Of a stretch of 64,000 nt of DNA, positions 1 to 9,233 are shown one piece after another. The stretch is from assembly GCA_024231955.1 (NCBI GenBank), contig JAAEPZ010000173.1, positions 62,001 to 126,000 of the forward strand. Reading direction: 5' to 3'. Positions within the stretch are counted from its first letter, which is position 1, and the number at the start of each line of letters is the position of its first letter. The position numbers were made by a program, and so were the translations under genes. The stretch comes from a bacterium. Lineage in GTDB: Bacteria > Krumholzibacteriota > Krumholzibacteriia > JACNKJ01. The notes under the pieces were generated by a model that saw nothing but the letters and a program-made list of their open reading frames with translations, was not told where the DNA came from and ran no database searches.

Positions 1-509
1 GCATCATCAAGGACATCCCCCTGGAGAACAGCGTGCGGCTGATCTTCTTCGCCGCCGAGGAGGCCGGTTTGGCTGGGAGCAGGCATACCAGAGAACGGTA
101 TCGTAATCCGCAGAATGGCGACTCCCTGATCTGCCTGGTCAATGTCGATATGATCGGTTACGACGCGGATGAACACGATGCATTCCTGATTTACTATGAG
201 CAAACGGCCGCCCTGGCGCAGGAGATGGTCGATATGGCTCGGGAACTCACAGTCTCAACTACCCTGGCCGCTGCGTTTCATGAACATGGAAGTACCGATT
301 GTGAATCGTTCAGGCAGTACGGTCTCAATGCCGTATGGTTTCACGAGGGCGCTTGGCTGGGGGATGAACCATACGACGCTTACCCCGGCGCCAACACGGC
401 CACCGACACCCTGGGGGTGATCAATCCCGAGTTCCTCACCGATTGTACTCGAGCATTGGTTGGGTTCGCCCTGCACCTGGGGGTAATGATCGAGCCCACA
501 GCCCCCTGA
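1..509 (+). CDS. M28-family metallopeptidase, C-terminal part (5' end outside window)
   Basis: The gene enters the window already open; its frame starts at base 3 and runs to the TGA at 507-509. The visible 169 or so residues match the second half of an M28 (aminopeptidase/carboxypeptidase-like) zinc peptidase. FFAAEEAGLAGS carries the catalytic Glu followed by the metal-binding Glu, and NVDMIGYD carries the next zinc-ligand Asp. In the last block, where the family usually has a YHTxxDT-type motif whose His is the final zinc ligand, this protein reads YPGANTATDT, so that His appears to be Asn. It could be a low-activity or diverged member. The family hydrolyses N-terminal residues of peptides and is often secreted, but the N-terminus that would show export is not here. 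The gene converges directly on the M50 protease gene: the two stop codons abut. Confidence 0.82.
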   Translation, partial: IIKDIPLENSVRLIFFAAEEAGLAGSRHTRERYRNPQNGDSLICLVNVDMIGYDADEHDAFLIYYEQTAALAQEMVDMARELTVSTTLAAAFHEHGSTDCESFRQYGLNAVWFHEGAWLGDEPYDAYPGANTATDTLGVINPEFLTDCTRALVGFALHLGVMIEPTAP

Positions 510-1574
510 TCACCTCACCTTCACCGGGAATACAGCCTCCAGGTCCTCGCGGAACACCAAGCCGACTATTTCGAGATCGTCAATCACGGGCAACCACCCG
601 CCCGTCGTCTGGCGCAGGCGCGGCAGAGCCTGACCCAATGGTGTGTCCGCAGTCAGGGGTCGGTTCGAATTGTCGACAATCCGGTGAATCCGCAGGTAGT
701 GGGGCAGAGCCAGGCAGGCAGACAGCACCTCATTGCGGGTGAGGGTTGCATACATGAAGCCCTCCAGATCAACCACACAGTATTCGAGTTCGGGTGTGTC
801 GGCGAAGGCGGCGCACACCTCGCCGACGGTCGTTTCACGATCCGCCAGATACCAGGGGGTTTGACGTAGATGCTCCCTGACGAAACTGTACTTCGCCATG
901 TCCTCAAACTTCACATTCCTGAGTTCACGTCTCCCGGCGAAGAGGAGGAAAATCCCGATCACGCCGAGCATGATGAACCGGGGTTTCCACAGTACAATCA
1001 ACAGGAAGATAAGGCTGAACAGCATCCCGATCCGAACCGCCCACCGGGTTGCGGTGGTGTAGGGCAATTTGATCGCCAGGACGGCACGCAGAACACGCCC
1101 CCCATCCAGAGGGAAGGCCGGGATCAGATTGAACGTCAAAAGGGCAATATTGGCGTAGAGCAGGTATGTGAGCAGGGGAATCTCACCGGAAAGGTCAATC
1201 AACGGGCTGCCGGACAGCCACAAAATCAGGACAATGAGAATAGCCAATATCAGATTAACAGCCGGGCCGGCGATGGCGATCAGGATCTCCTGCCTTGGCT
1301 GCCGGGGGATATTGCCTGCGGCAGCAACACCACCAAACGGATACAAGGTAATGGAACCGACCCGAATTCCGAATGATCCGGCGGCCAGGCAATGCCCCAA
1401 CTCGTGCAACAGCACGAAGATGAACAGGAACAGCAACCCCGTGATCACCTCCAGGCCAGCCGTCACTCCGGAGAGGAAACCCTCTACGATACCTAACCCC
1501 ATCAGGAGGAAGGGGAGCGTTGGGTGTATTCGAATCTGAATCCCGGCGATTTTGCCGGCCTTGATGACCTTCAT
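510..1574 (-). CDS. Site-2 protease-like M50 metalloprotease with C-terminal CBS domains
   Basis: A polytopic inner-membrane zinc protease of the S2P/M50 family, which cleaves transmembrane segments of regulatory or stress proteins. The active-site helix has HELGH about 60 residues in, followed by a Gly-rich stretch (FGGVA), and the second metal-binding motif is FNLIPAFPLDGG, whose Asp is the third ligand. About six hydrophobic segments fill residues 20-215. The soluble C-terminal third resembles a pair of CBS domains, which in this subfamily (SpoIVFB/Rip-like) sense nucleotides. I start at MKVIKAGKIAGI because family members begin with this short beta-hairpin; a GTG at 1593-1595 adds seven residues but has its AAAAGGGG abutting it too closely. 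No adjacent substrate such as an anti-sigma factor is evident. Confidence 0.88.
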   Translation of the reverse strand: MKVIKAGKIAGIQIRIHPTLPFLLMGLGIVEGFLSGVTAGLEVITGLLFLFIFVLLHELGHCLAAGSFGIRVGSITLYPFGGVAAAGNIPRQPRQEILIAIAGPAVNLILAILIVLILWLSGSPLIDLSGEIPLLTYLLYANIALLTFNLIPAFPLDGGRVLRAVLAIKLPYTTATRWAVRIGMLFSLIFLLIVLWKPRFIMLGVIGIFLLFAGRRELRNVKFEDMAKYSFVREHLRQTPWYLADRETTVGEVCAAFADTPELEYCVVDLEGFMYATLTRNEVLSACLALPHYLRIHRIVDNSNRPLTADTPLGQALPRLRQTTGGWLPVIDDLEIVGLVFREDLEAVFPVKVR

Positions 1575-1694
1575 CCTGGCGCCGATCAGGCACACCCCTT
1601 TTTTTTAAAGGATACAACGGGATACCGTGAGTATCCACCGGTCGCTCCGGTCAACACACGGGAACCCATGCTCGATCACAACCCTCTACCTCGA

Positions 1695-1724
1695 TTGACG
1701 TTACCCCATTCTCTCTGGTATGAT
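1695..1724 (+). promoter_or_regulatory. Sigma-70-like promoter for the beta-propeller gene at 1788
   Basis: TTGACG at 1695-1700 and TATGAT at 1719-1724 are separated by 18 bases, a near-consensus housekeeping -35/-10 pair. The -10 box lies 63 bases before the ATG at 1788. Confidence 0.5.
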
Positions 1725-1787
1725 TATCCGGCATTCGCAATAGCATTAGCATGATATGTCTACCGCATCAGGGCATGGTATTACTGA

Positions 1788-3647
1788 ATGATTATTCGCA
1801 TCTCGCCATCCAGAAAGACGCTGCTTGCGCTGCTGATCCTCCCTCTGCTCCTGTTGAGCGGAAACGCTTGGGGGCAGGCTCTTTTCGATTTCGAACAACC
1901 CTATTTCGTTGCGCCCAAGGGTCTTCAATGCAAAGACCATTCAGTCATCAAGATTGATGATCTATACCACGTCTTCTACATAGAGAGCTTCCCGCCCAGC
2001 AACTACTTCTTGAGAACCGAAGCGTGGCTTGGTCACATGACCAGTCCCGATTTAAGACACTGGTCGCGGGTGGACAGCATCCTGCCGGTTTCAGAGATGC
2101 CCAACTCCTGGGAGGAGTTCGCCATCTGGGCTCCGAAGATACTGCGAAATCCGGAAGACGACAAATGGTTCCTGTTCTACACCGGTGTTAATGATGAGAT
2201 CAGTCAACAGACCGGTATGGCGTACAGCTATGATGCCCACAGGTGGTACCGCTGGCCCTTCAATCCGATCTACCACCCTGGCGACTGGTCCAATTGGACC
2301 TCCGACGACTGGGGCAACTGTCGCGATCCGGAGATCTTCCGTATGGATGGCTCCCCCGATTACTATCTTCTCAACACATCCTCAACGTCAGCCGGAGACG
2401 GCGCCATCAGCCTGGCCGTCAGCCAGAACATGGTCGCCTGGCAAGACCTCGACCCTCTGTTCATCAACGACAGCAGCGCGGTACTGGAGAGCGTGCAGTT
2501 GCTGTACTACGATGAGCTCTATCACCTCTTCTTCACCGAACAGGGTGTCCAGGGCACCAGCCATATGATAAGCCCCACGTTGGAGGGTAACTGGAGCAAG
2601 GACAACCTCACCATCATCGATGTCGGCAATGCGCCCGAGATCACCCGTCTTGACGATGAGGATCTGTTCAGTCGCCACAACGCCGTTACCGGTCCTGATG
2701 GGGTTCCGATTTACTACTACCACTTCAGCAATATCGATCTGGAAACGCCCAACAACGTCCCCGACGTCATTAACCTGGATGGCCTGTCTGACAAGTGGAC
2801 AATCGTCTTCGGATCAGCTTTCGACAATCAACCGACCTGGGGCGACAACTCCTCTTATCGCGACGCACCAAGCCATCTCGAGGGCAACGCCTTTCTCAGC
2901 ACCTACGAGGATTTCAGCAATCCGGTCACCGGAGTGCCCGGCGCAACGCAGGGCAACCTGACAACCGGGCTATTGCGCAGCGAACCGTTTGTCCTCACGG
3001 AGGATCGACTCAGTCTACTCGTCGGCGGCGGCGATCTGCCTGGTCGATGTTTCGTTGCTCTGTTCAGCGACTTGGATGATACGCTTTGCTTCCTGGAATC
3101 CGGCAATGACAGCTTCGCCATGACCCCGCGTCTCTGGGATTGCAGCTCCCTGATAGGCGAGACGGTCTACCTGGTGGTTGCCGACCTGGCCTATCACGAA
3201 ACACACGCGTTCATCAGCGTTGACAGCATTCGTGAGTATCTCTACGACGGTTTTGATCCCATCCCCCCTGCGCTCCCCGTAGAGGATGGACCCTCCCTGT
3301 ATGACATTCTCGAAGATGCGGGGTTCAACCTTACGGATGTGCATGAGCCATCCGCAGTGCCCGCTATCGCTGCTCGCCTGCTTGCTCCATATCCGAATCC
3401 ATTCAATCCGCATACCCGTCTGCGCTATGAGCTGAAACATAGTGGTCAGGTGGACCTGGACATTCTCGATTCTTCCGGGCGCAAAGTCCGAACACTCCAC
3501 TCGGGTCCGCTCGATGCCGGACCCGGTTTCTTCACCTGGGACGGCAGGAACAATGAGGGTCAATCTCTGGCAAGCGGCTGCTACTTCGCAAGACTGCGTC
3601 TGGATAGCGGCATCGCGGACACCAGGAAGCTCATGCTTGTGCGTTAG
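1788..3647 (+). CDS. Secreted GH43/GH32-like beta-propeller protein with C-terminal FlgD/T9SS-type domain
   Basis: The 619-residue product starts with a signal peptide (basic MIIRISPSRK, then a Leu-rich core, cleavage near GNAWGQA). Residues 30-290 look like a five-bladed propeller of the GH32/GH43/GH130 kind: repeated phrases such as YHVFYIES, SPDLRHWSR, WAPKILRN, WFLFYTG, DPEIF and YHLFF are the usual blade strands with candidate acidic residues. A middle region of about 220 residues has no domain I can name. The last 85 residues carry the PNPFNPHT start and the SGCYFARLRL strand of the FlgD-Ig/T9SS-type sorting domain, so the protein is probably exported and anchored or released through a type-IX-like route. 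The substrate is unknown; a glycan is likely. It is a single-gene unit, with its own promoter and terminator. Confidence 0.75.
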   Translation: MIIRISPSRKTLLALLILPLLLLSGNAWGQALFDFEQPYFVAPKGLQCKDHSVIKIDDLYHVFYIESFPPSNYFLRTEAWLGHMTSPDLRHWSRVDSILPVSEMPNSWEEFAIWAPKILRNPEDDKWFLFYTGVNDEISQQTGMAYSYDAHRWYRWPFNPIYHPGDWSNWTSDDWGNCRDPEIFRMDGSPDYYLLNTSSTSAGDGAISLAVSQNMVAWQDLDPLFINDSSAVLESVQLLYYDELYHLFFTEQGVQGTSHMISPTLEGNWSKDNLTIIDVGNAPEITRLDDEDLFSRHNAVTGPDGVPIYYYHFSNIDLETPNNVPDVINLDGLSDKWTIVFGSAFDNQPTWGDNSSYRDAPSHLEGNAFLSTYEDFSNPVTGVPGATQGNLTTGLLRSEPFVLTEDRLSLLVGGGDLPGRCFVALFSDLDDTLCFLESGNDSFAMTPRLWDCSSLIGETVYLVVADLAYHETHAFISVDSIREYLYDGFDPIPPALPVEDGPSLYDILEDAGFNLTDVHEPSAVPAIAARLLAPYPNPFNPHTRLRYELKHSGQVDLDILDSSGRKVRTLHSGPLDAGPGFFTWDGRNNEGQSLASGCYFARLRLDSGIADTRKLMLVR

Positions 3648-3700
3648 GCAATGGGCAATGACCTACCCAGGGATCCAGCGCCAACCGGTACTGGATATGA

Positions 3701-3737
3701 GAAACCGGCCTCACGCAATGTGGGCCGGTTTCTTTTT
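3701..3737 (+). terminator. Rho-independent terminator after the propeller gene
   Basis: A perfect 10-bp stem (GAAACCGGCC at 3701-3710 with GGCCGGTTTC at 3723-3732), a 12-base loop and T5 immediately after. It ends transcription from 1788-3647 just before the convergent gene. Confidence 0.9.
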
Positions 3738-3755
3738 CAATCGCCGGTGAGGTCA

Positions 3756-5681
3756 TCAATCCTGAATGGACAGGTCGATTACCTCCCATGGTGCAATATG
3801 GGCCATGCACCGAACCAGATAGATCTCCGCCGGATGGATAGTGTTGGTCGTGGGCATCGTATTCATGATGTGATCATGCTCATGACTGTGTTCCCAGATA
3901 CCGATGGCGTGTCCCAATTCATGCAGGAGAACCCGCTTTATGCCGGGGATGCTGCCTGGCGAACTGGCGTTGGCGACAATCGTGATTCCCGCCTTGATCG
4001 GACAGTACGTCTCCATATTCCACGCATCGATTTGATAAACTCCAACCCCGCTCGTATCCGTCATGGTCGGCAGATAGAAGTAGAGATCGGTATCGGCCGG
4101 GACATCGGTTTCGGTGAAGATATTGACCCCTGTCTCCGTCTCCCAGGTAGCCAAGGCCTCACGAATCAGTTCACCGTAGTTGATCCCATTGTTGATGAGA
4201 TCCGGCACCATCACGTTCATCGGATAATCCGGTCTGATCATGTGCCCCGTATTCTCGATAGGAGGAGGATCCCCCGGTCCGGAGTCAATCATGCTGTGGA
4301 GTCTCATAATGTGGTCCAAATAGAGGCAGAAATTATCCTGGTAACTCTCCAAACCGAATGAATCGGTCTTGAACATCCCCAATCGGATATCGGTGGAATC
4401 ATTGATCGCTCGATAATCCTCCAGGTCAAACCAGTCCCCCAACTGCTCAGGGGTCGCTGGCTCCTCCGAAACGGGGTGGAGATCCTCATCCATCACGCTT
4501 CCGGGTGGGAAGCCATGCGATTCGGGATACATCTGGAGATTTGTGCAATAGAACTCCCCGTTGCCATCCGTATAATCCAGAACATTGCCATACTTGACCC
4601 TTATGCCGGGAAGACCCAATCCGGTTTCACAGTCGTAGACGACTCCGCGCTTCGGGTATCCCGCCGACTTGCAGCTGGCGAGGTTGCTCCACTCGGAGCT
4701 GTTGCCGGCGCGATCATAACTCTTCACTCGCACCCAGGCGGTATCGCCGACTGCACCGGCGAAGAAGCTGTGGCGGGCTTCATATTCCCCCGGAACTGCC
4801 GGGATCAGGTCTCCGAGATAGGTTGAGCTCCAATCCTCGACCAATGGCCGATGGAAATAGCGGATTTCATAACGGTAGACATGGTCGCGATCGGGATTGT
4901 CCAGAGGTGGAGTGAAGGCGATGGTTACCCAGCCATATTCCTCGCCTGCACCAACCCGCAGGTTATTGATGCGATCGGGAGGCATTTGATCGGTGCCCGG
5001 CACGACCTCTATGTTCCAGGTGAAGTATCTGTCGCCACTCTCCCCATCCGTATCCCTCCACCAGACGTGGCCGACAAGCGTATACAGACCCAGGCCATCC
5101 GCGGCGAAATAGCACTCGGCCGAATTTGATACAAGCGCCGAGTTCAGACGGAACGTGTAATTGAATTCGGCCTCTACATTTTCCACAATCATGTGGAACA
5201 GAACCGGCAGGCCCGCCGGAATGACAAGATTGGTGTCCGGCGGCACCACCTGGAATTTGGCTCCAGGCACCATTTCGACAACCACATCCCAAGTATGATC
5301 CAGTTGGAAATCCCCATCCATCAGGGTCATCTTCAGATTCAGCGGTACGCTCTCCTCATAATACGGCCAGCACAACTTGAAATCGGATGGGAAGAATGTG
5401 AATCGATTAGAGTTCGCTACAAGAGTATCAACCAGTCCGATTTGCGGCGCGCTGACATGAACAGCGTATTCGAGATTGTCTCCACCTCGCCCCTGGATGT
5501 GAAAGTCCACATCCTCCTCCTCGGAAAGATGCACCACCTCAACCTGATTGGGTTCATAGTAGATCAGCGATGGGGGAAACCTGTCTGAATAGGAATCCTC
5601 TTTGGAACATCCCGGGAAGAGAACACATAGAAATGCCGGAATGATGAGCGATGCCGGATTGAATTTACGGAAATTGCACAT
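3756..5681 (-). CDS. Large lipoprotein with FN3, carboxypeptidase-regulatory-like and C-terminal metalloprotease domains
   Basis: This is a 641-residue exported lipoprotein: the N-terminus is a signal sequence ending in the lipobox LFPGC, with the acylated Cys followed by Ser-Lys. Residues about 40-230 are beta-rich Ig-like segments; a fibronectin-III-like domain begins at DRINNLRVGAGEE, and a transthyretin-like carboxypeptidase-regulatory domain begins at RGVVYDCETGLGLPG and contains YTDGNGEF. Near the end HELGHAIG (His587, Glu588, His591) plus the Met-turn-like IMNTM point to a metzincin-type zinc protease. In metzincins the third ligand is His at position 11 of the motif; here that position is Glu597, with His598 next, then a His-rich stretch. 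It may therefore use a shifted ligand. It is a single minus-strand gene without partners; substrate unknown. Confidence 0.72.
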   Translation of the reverse strand: MCNFRKFNPASLIIPAFLCVLFPGCSKEDSYSDRFPPSLIYYEPNQVEVVHLSEEEDVDFHIQGRGGDNLEYAVHVSAPQIGLVDTLVANSNRFTFFPSDFKLCWPYYEESVPLNLKMTLMDGDFQLDHTWDVVVEMVPGAKFQVVPPDTNLVIPAGLPVLFHMIVENVEAEFNYTFRLNSALVSNSAECYFAADGLGLYTLVGHVWWRDTDGESGDRYFTWNIEVVPGTDQMPPDRINNLRVGAGEEYGWVTIAFTPPLDNPDRDHVYRYEIRYFHRPLVEDWSSTYLGDLIPAVPGEYEARHSFFAGAVGDTAWVRVKSYDRAGNSSEWSNLASCKSAGYPKRGVVYDCETGLGLPGIRVKYGNVLDYTDGNGEFYCTNLQMYPESHGFPPGSVMDEDLHPVSEEPATPEQLGDWFDLEDYRAINDSTDIRLGMFKTDSFGLESYQDNFCLYLDHIMRLHSMIDSGPGDPPPIENTGHMIRPDYPMNVMVPDLINNGINYGELIREALATWETETGVNIFTETDVPADTDLYFYLPTMTDTSGVGVYQIDAWNMETYCPIKAGITIVANASSPGSIPGIKRVLLHELGHAIGIWEHSHEHDHIMNTMPTTNTIHPAEIYLVRCMAHIAPWEVIDLSIQD

Positions 5682-5769
5682 ACAGCATCTCTTTCGGAAG
5701 CAGGGAGGGCTTTTCTACAATATACAGGCTATTATTCCGAAATCCAAGAAAAGCCTCTCAGCCATAGTC

Positions 5770-5798
5770 TTGATCGTTTCAACACACTCTTGTATATT
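5770..5798 (+). promoter_or_regulatory. Sigma-70-like promoter for the TPR gene at 5843
   Basis: TTGATC at 5770-5775 and TATATT at 5793-5798 with a 17-base spacer, 44 bases before the ATG. Both boxes match the consensus at most positions. Confidence 0.55.
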
Positions 5799-5842
5799 TC
5801 AGATGCTCTTTCCAAACCGTCTTCAAAGCCAGAGGAACTCTT

Positions 5843-6991
5843 ATGATGATCAAGCGCTTTGCCCTCGCCCTGACCGTTCTGATCCTGCTTTCAATCCCAG
5901 CCACCATCCTGGCGCAAGGCACCGGGGCTGATCAGGCTATTTCATCCGGAAATGAATATCTGCGCAACGGCAAGTACAAAGAGGCCATTCTCGAATTCCG
6001 CAAGGCTCGCAACCTGGACCCCAACAGCTTTGAAGCCGGGATTGGACTCGGTAATGCGGCCATGCAGCTTCAGGATTGGCCAAACGCCAAAATGGGATTC
6101 GAAACAGCCCATCGCGCCTCCGCCGGCAACTGTGACGTCACAAAGAGCCTGGCCTATGTCTATATGCGCCTCAACCTCAATACCAGAGCCATCACCACTT
6201 ATGAAGAGGTCGTCGGCAAACCCGGTTCGCCCGGATGTGATCCCACCAACAACTTCTGTCGGGTCAATCTGGCGAGCATTCTTCTGAAGAACAAGAAGAA
6301 AGCCGACAAGACCAGAGCGCAGCAGCTCCTCAACCAGGTTGCAAATACCGAGACCGAAGATACCGATATCATCTTCAGAGCCAACTTCATGCTGGGCAAC
6401 CTGTTCCGCTCCAAGAAGAACTACGACAAGGCCATCCAGCACCTGGAAACCGCGTTCGAGGTCAATCCCGAAGCCACCCAGGGACGTTATAATCTCGGCT
6501 TGCTGTACTTCAACAAACAGAACTACAACAAGGCCCTGGAGCATCTGAAGATCGGATTTGCCGAAAAATCAACCGACTTCAAAATCAATCTGATGCTCGG
6601 CTACTGCTACAAGGAAACTCCCAGGGGTGATGAAGATGCGATCTTCCACTTGAAAAAAGCCTGCAATCTGCTTCGGGTTATGAAGGATAAGGATCGGCCC
6701 AAGAAGAACATGCCTCATCAGGAACTGGCCAAACTCTACAACAAAACCAACAAACCCAATGAGGCGATCAAGGTCATCAATGAAGGTCTCCAGTTTGTAG
6801 CCAATGATTCCGAAAGGGCCGGCCTGATCTGCACCAAAGCCAAGGCAATGGAAAAGAAGAAGAAGTACGAAGAGGCGATCGAGCTGTTTGAGATGGTCAT
6901 CGATGATCCCACCTATGGTGCCTACGCCCTGAAACAGATAGAGCGGCAGGAGAGCCTGATCGAGCTCCGCAACATGAAGGCTGGCAACTGA
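5843..6991 (+). CDS. Periplasmic TPR-repeat protein
   Basis: The 382-residue product has a signal peptide (MMIKRFALALTVLILL, cleavage near ILAQG) and then tetratricopeptide repeats through most of its length. Recognisable repeat units include GNEYLRNGKYKEAILEFRKA, FMLGNLFRSKKNYDKAIQHL and YNLGLLYFNKQNYNKALEHL. Such repeats make a helical scaffold for protein-protein contacts; no catalytic domain is present. The start has an AGAGGAAC-type ribosome site a few bases upstream. Only 16 bases separate it from the LolC/E-type permease, so the two may be cotranscribed, which suggests but does not prove a role in envelope assembly. Confidence 0.82.
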   Translation: MMIKRFALALTVLILLSIPATILAQGTGADQAISSGNEYLRNGKYKEAILEFRKARNLDPNSFEAGIGLGNAAMQLQDWPNAKMGFETAHRASAGNCDVTKSLAYVYMRLNLNTRAITTYEEVVGKPGSPGCDPTNNFCRVNLASILLKNKKKADKTRAQQLLNQVANTETEDTDIIFRANFMLGNLFRSKKNYDKAIQHLETAFEVNPEATQGRYNLGLLYFNKQNYNKALEHLKIGFAEKSTDFKINLMLGYCYKETPRGDEDAIFHLKKACNLLRVMKDKDRPKKNMPHQELAKLYNKTNKPNEAIKVINEGLQFVANDSERAGLICTKAKAMEKKKKYEEAIELFEMVIDDPTYGAYALKQIERQESLIELRNMKAGN

Positions 6992-7007
6992 ACAATCGGG
7001 GAAGATT

Positions 7008-8285
7008 TTGAGCCTGGGTCTTTATCTGGCGACTCGTCATCTTAACACCCCCCATCGCGGCCGAGCCGTCACAATGACCGGCTTGGTGGCGATGGGGGGT
7101 ATCCTTGTCGGGGTTTTGGCTTTGACCGTCATTATCTCGGTTATGAATGGACTTGAAGCGGAACTCGCCGGTCTTTTGAATGATGGCGAAGCCCATATCG
7201 AGTTGCGGCCGCGATCGGCCTCCGGCATCCCCGCAATCTCCCCGCTACTGGATAACCTGTCCCGTCAACCGCATGTCGTTGGAGCCGCCCCCTTCGTCTC
7301 CTCGGAGGTGCTTCTCGTGCACCGGGGACGCGATGGTCGCAGTCGCATTCAGACCGCCACGCTCAAGGGGGTCGATGCAGAGCGGGAGCTGACGGTCACA
7401 CGAACTTTCACGAACTGCCACCCTGAATTCAATGACTTCATACCCGATCCCGGGTGGGTTCTGCCTGAGGGGGCAAACGCGGATCCGGGCATTCTTCTCG
7501 GCGTCGATCTGGCGGGTGCCTTGCGAATCGGTCTGGGTCAACGACTCCGGATGGTGGTGCCCGCGGCCTCTTCGTTCCGGAGCGGACAACTTGATTCCAT
7601 TCAAGGGCGCGAGAAGTGGTGGCTCGTTGTGGGGCTCGTGGATGCCGGGCTGGCCGAATTCAACAGCACGATGGCCATTGCTGAGATCGACAAGGCGGCC
7701 GAATTCCTGCAGATCGCCGGTGAAGCCCAGGGGATCGGCATCAAGTGCGACAGTCAGGGGCAAGCGGGTGTGGTCGCCGGCGACCTGCTGGCGCTGCCGG
7801 CGTTCACGGATTTCCGGACGGAGACCTGGCTGGACCGCAACAGCGTCCTCTTTGAGGCCATGGCCCGGGAGAAGGCGCTGATGTACCTCTTTCTGGTTTT
7901 GACAATGGCGGTGGCAAGCCTGGGGATTATCGGCGCCTTGACTCTGATGATCAGCGAAAAGCGAGCCGAGATTGGCATTTTACGTACACTGGGCATGACA
8001 AAACGGGGAATCATGAGCTGGGTCGTGCTGGAGGGTTGGCTGGTCGGCCTGATCGGTGTGGCTTCCGGTCTGTTTCTGGGCTGGTTGATCGGATTTTTGC
8101 TCCAACGGTTCCCGCTTCGCATCCCCGGCGATCTCTTTGTTCTTGAGACGGTCCCGATTTTGCTGAATCCGGTTGATTTCATCCTGGTGGGTACGATAAC
8201 TCTGGTGGTCTGTTTGGTCGCCACGCTGTATCCGGGCTGGGAAGCCGCGCGGATGGATCCGATCGAAGCGATTAGAGCAACCTGA
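7008..8285 (+). CDS. LolC/LolE-type ABC transporter permease
   Basis: A 425-residue inner-membrane protein of the FtsX/MacB/LolCE class. It has one N-terminal transmembrane helix (around residues 22-48, GLVAMGGILVGVLALTVIIS), a large periplasmic domain of about 220 residues, and three C-terminal helices including MYLFLVLTMAVASLGIIGAL and the FtsX-core phrase EIGILRTLGMTKRGI. In the Lol system two such permeases and the ATPase LolD release lipoproteins from the inner membrane for transfer to the outer membrane, which fits the many lipoproteins nearby. No lolD lies next to it in this window, so the ATPase is encoded elsewhere. The start is TTG, preceded by GGGGAAG. A MacB-like export role is the main alternative. 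Confidence 0.85.
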   Translation: MSLGLYLATRHLNTPHRGRAVTMTGLVAMGGILVGVLALTVIISVMNGLEAELAGLLNDGEAHIELRPRSASGIPAISPLLDNLSRQPHVVGAAPFVSSEVLLVHRGRDGRSRIQTATLKGVDAERELTVTRTFTNCHPEFNDFIPDPGWVLPEGANADPGILLGVDLAGALRIGLGQRLRMVVPAASSFRSGQLDSIQGREKWWLVVGLVDAGLAEFNSTMAIAEIDKAAEFLQIAGEAQGIGIKCDSQGQAGVVAGDLLALPAFTDFRTETWLDRNSVLFEAMAREKALMYLFLVLTMAVASLGIIGALTLMISEKRAEIGILRTLGMTKRGIMSWVVLEGWLVGLIGVASGLFLGWLIGFLLQRFPLRIPGDLFVLETVPILLNPVDFILVGTITLVVCLVATLYPGWEAARMDPIEAIRAT

Positions 8286-8309
8286 TCTCGCCCGTATAGG
8301 GGGGTTTAT

Positions 8310-9110
8310 TTGGGCATCGACTATGTAATTTCCTACCCCTGTGAAAACAGGAAAGAGCTGGGCGAGTCCGGCCTCCGCCGTTGGACCTTCCTTTTTATGA
8401 TCTGCAAATATCTGCGGGATCATCCGGAACTCTCCGACAAGTATCTGGATGAGAAAGAGTGGAACATGCCCTCTTTCCAGGGTCTGAAGCCCGAGGAAAG
8501 AACGTTCCGTTATAAGGATCTTCAGGAAATCAGCAAGAAGATCCCCATGCGGATCGAGAGGTGTAAGAACTGCCCCGCCAACATGGACCCCAAAGCCGAG
8601 GAATTTGGTTGCGTCGGGCGGATCAACTACCCGATCCTCTCCTGTTTCGAGGAGTTCATCAGTGACCGCCTGCAAACCGTGATCGACCGTAGACCCCAGG
8701 AGGAGTGGCCTACGCTGCTCAACCTGATTCTGCGCCGTGACAGCCCCTTTGACGGCCAGGCGGTGCACCGGCTGCGGGAGACCGTACTGAAAAACGACAC
8801 GCGACTGCTGGAGCGCACTCAGACCATCAGCTTCAGGCGAGCTGGTGACGGGATCACCACCGACCAGATCCTGCACGCGTTGCTCGGCATGGCCTCCCCC
8901 AACAGTGAGACCACAGGCTACAGCCGTGAGATTCCCCGGGAGTTGATGAGCATCTATCTCGATTTCCTGTCGGGAGTGCTATACAACTCCCTGGCGGAGA
9001 ACCGGGTAACGGAGATGTCCAGGCATTGCAGCACCTACCTGCAATACCGTTGGCTGCATCGGGCTCTGCGTATCGCTCACAAACTGGGTGTGCCCATCTA
9101 TCTCCATTGA
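8310..9110 (+). CDS. Uncharacterised protein with CxNC-type cysteine cluster
   Basis: I do not recognise this 266-residue soluble protein. It begins at TTG with a strong Shine-Dalgarno (AGGGGGG) about six bases upstream, 24 bases after the permease, so it is probably in the same operon. It has no signal peptide or transmembrane segment. A short cluster, RCKNCPANM followed by EFGCVGRINYP, supplies three closely spaced Cys and could bind a metal, and two further Cys (CFEEF, RHCSTY) are scattered. The C-terminal half is predicted mostly helical. The cluster is weakly reminiscent of CGNCKFFLF in the protein at 60325-60894, but I cannot show homology. Confidence 0.6.
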   Translation: MGIDYVISYPCENRKELGESGLRRWTFLFMICKYLRDHPELSDKYLDEKEWNMPSFQGLKPEERTFRYKDLQEISKKIPMRIERCKNCPANMDPKAEEFGCVGRINYPILSCFEEFISDRLQTVIDRRPQEEWPTLLNLILRRDSPFDGQAVHRLRETVLKNDTRLLERTQTISFRRAGDGITTDQILHALLGMASPNSETTGYSREIPRELMSIYLDFLSGVLYNSLAENRVTEMSRHCSTYLQYRWLHRALRIAHKLGVPIYLH

Positions 9111-9181
9111 CGGATGCCTAGCTCAATGCCGTCGTGAATGACTCCGGTAACCGATCCGAGTGTCACCCGGACCAAGACAAA

Positions 9182-9213
9182 GCGCCCTCTCCATGAAGGA
9201 GGGGGCGCCTTTA
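9182..9213. terminator. Hairpin terminator between convergent genes
   Basis: GCGCCCTCTCC (9182-9192) pairs with GGAGGGGGCGC (9198-9208) through one G-T wobble and a five-base loop, followed by CTTTAT. It sits between convergent genes and the other side is also T-rich on the minus strand, so it may act both ways. Confidence 0.7.
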
Positions 9214-9233
9214 TATGATGTATGTCCCAGGCA

